DNA from: Talpa occidentalis
Lineage: Eukaryota; Chordata; Mammalia; Eulipotyphla; Talpidae
Direction of reading: 5' to 3'
Assembly (NCBI RefSeq): GCF_014898055.3
Contig: NW_023601754.1
Coordinates: 48,229,013 to 48,293,012 of the forward strand
Length of the DNA: 64,000 nucleotides
Positions 63,401 through 64,000 of the stretch are shown one piece after another. How positions within the stretch are numbered: position 1 is the stretch's first letter; every line of letters starts with the position of its first letter. The translations under genes and the position numbers were made by a program. The notes under the pieces are model-generated. The model worked only from the letters and a program-made list of their open reading frames with translations. It had not been told where the DNA came from and did no database searches.

Positions 63401-63745
63401 GTATTTGTGCTTTCTCCCTTTTTTCCTTTGTGAGCCTGGCTAGGGGTTTGTCTATTTTATTTATTTTTTCAAAGAACCAGCTCTTGGTTTCATTGATCTT
63501 TGGATTGTTTTTTTAGTTTCAATTTCATTTATTTCTGCTTTGGTTTTTATTATTTCTTTTCTTCTAGTGGTTCTGGGGTTTTTTTGTTGTTCTTTTTCTA
63601 GATCTTTGAGCTTCGAGATTAGGTTGTTTCTTTGAGTTCTTTCTTGTTTTTTGATGTGAGCTTCTATTGCTATATATTTTCCTCTTATTACTGCTTTTGC
63701 TGCATCCCATACATTTAGGATATTGGTGTCCTCCTTGTCATTCAA
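60412..63745 (-). pseudogene. L1 ORF2 (reverse transcriptase), broken
   Basis: The long frame 63,287-61,683 covers the reverse transcriptase, with the [37 protein letters not shown] and FADDMIIY motifs; the FADD box holds the catalytic Asp pair. After the SINE the frame resumes to 60,412 with the cysteine-rich C-terminal motif ([18 protein letters not shown]). Two breaks are seen: a SINE at 61,366-61,682 and a one-base frameshift near 63,505 that ends the upstream frame (63,745-63,461) early. Otherwise few lesions are visible, so the element is young. It is not competent as it stands. Confidence 0.9.
61366..61682 (-). mobile_element. Young SINE nested in L1 ORF2
   Basis: Younger-subtype copy with T-rich left end, cactgggtacagtcagaagc and right end gcgccaccggggaggccc. 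A 19-bp target duplication ccattttgagttgattttt is perfect at 61,351-61,369 and 61,683-61,701. Confidence 0.95.
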
Positions 63746-64000
63746 TTCAAAGAATTTTTTAATTTCTTCTTTGATCTCCTCGTTAGTCCAGTGGTCTTCC
63801 AGTAGTGTGGCTTTTAATCTCCATGAGGTAGGATAGTACCTTGCCTTCTTTTTATGATTTATTTCTAGTTTGATGCCTTCGTGGTCAGAAAAGATGGTTG
63901 GTATGATTTCAATCTTGGTGTATCTGTTGATGTTTGTCTTGTGCCCCAGTATGTGATCGATCCTGGAGAATGATCCGTGTGCGCTTGAGAAAAATGTGTA

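Larger units (their letters stand above)
60222..64000 (-). mobile_element. L1 retrotransposon, antisense, runs off the window
   Basis: The poly-A tail lies at the left (T run at 60,222-60,237), then the 3' UTR and ORF2 on the - strand. The site is empty in unit 1 near 45,520, so it is younger than the duplication. It is at least 3.8 kb; the endonuclease part and ORF1 would lie beyond 64,000. Confidence 0.95.

Overview
The window is nuclear DNA of a placental mammal. It holds multi-exon genes with GT-AG splice sites, CpG-island promoters, many tRNA-derived SINEs, an L1 retrotransposon with a long ORF2, LTR remnants and an ancient MIR. The abundant SINE has a tRNA-like head (A box tggcgcagcggt, B box ggttcgattcc) and an AT-rich aataaat tail. 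I do not recognise it as Alu, B1, CAN, ERE or VES, so I do not name the species. Two vomeronasal receptor genes with open frames suggest an animal with a working vomeronasal organ.

Left third (1-29,300): three tandem KRAB C2H2 zinc-finger genes on the + strand, called here ZNF-A, ZNF-B and ZNF-C. Each has the same layout: a CpG-island promoter with a noncoding exon 1 (that of ZNF-A lies just left of the window), a short exon carrying the start codon, a 127-nt KRAB-A exon, a 96-nt KRAB-B exon, and one large exon with eight fingers and a shared non-finger C-terminal tail. The tail and size resemble the human ZNF350/ZNF613/ZNF614/ZNF615 group of 19q13.41 (from memory, not searched). ZNF-C has lost the AG of its KRAB-B acceptor. 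ZNF-B has a changed splice donor directly after its start codon. ZNF-A has one degenerate finger. Proteins of this type normally bind DNA through the fingers and recruit TRIM28 through KRAB to silence targets, often transposable elements.

Middle (29,300-32,840): an old L1 fragment in the ZNF-C 3' region, two SINEs stacked at one target site, a MIR, and sequence with no recognised gene.

Right half (32,844-64,000): a direct segmental duplication of about 13.7 kb. Unit 1 is about 32,844-46,541 and unit 2 about 46,542-60,221 or beyond. Each unit holds a CpG island with a GC-box minisatellite and an E-box/CRE composite, a V1R-type receptor on the - strand, LTR-like repeats in both orientations, a possible small spliced exon, and several SINEs. 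Young SINEs, a solo LTR and two L1 elements entered one copy only, so they date to after the duplication. The window ends inside an antisense L1 (60,222-64,000) whose ORF2 is broken by a SINE and one frameshift.

I see no CRISPR array, prokaryotic gene, tRNA gene or rRNA gene. The most useful oddities are the splice-site changes in ZNF-B and ZNF-C, the duplication junction inside a SINE, the near-identity of the duplicated CpG islands next to a divergent minisatellite, and the unusual ends of the V1R frames.
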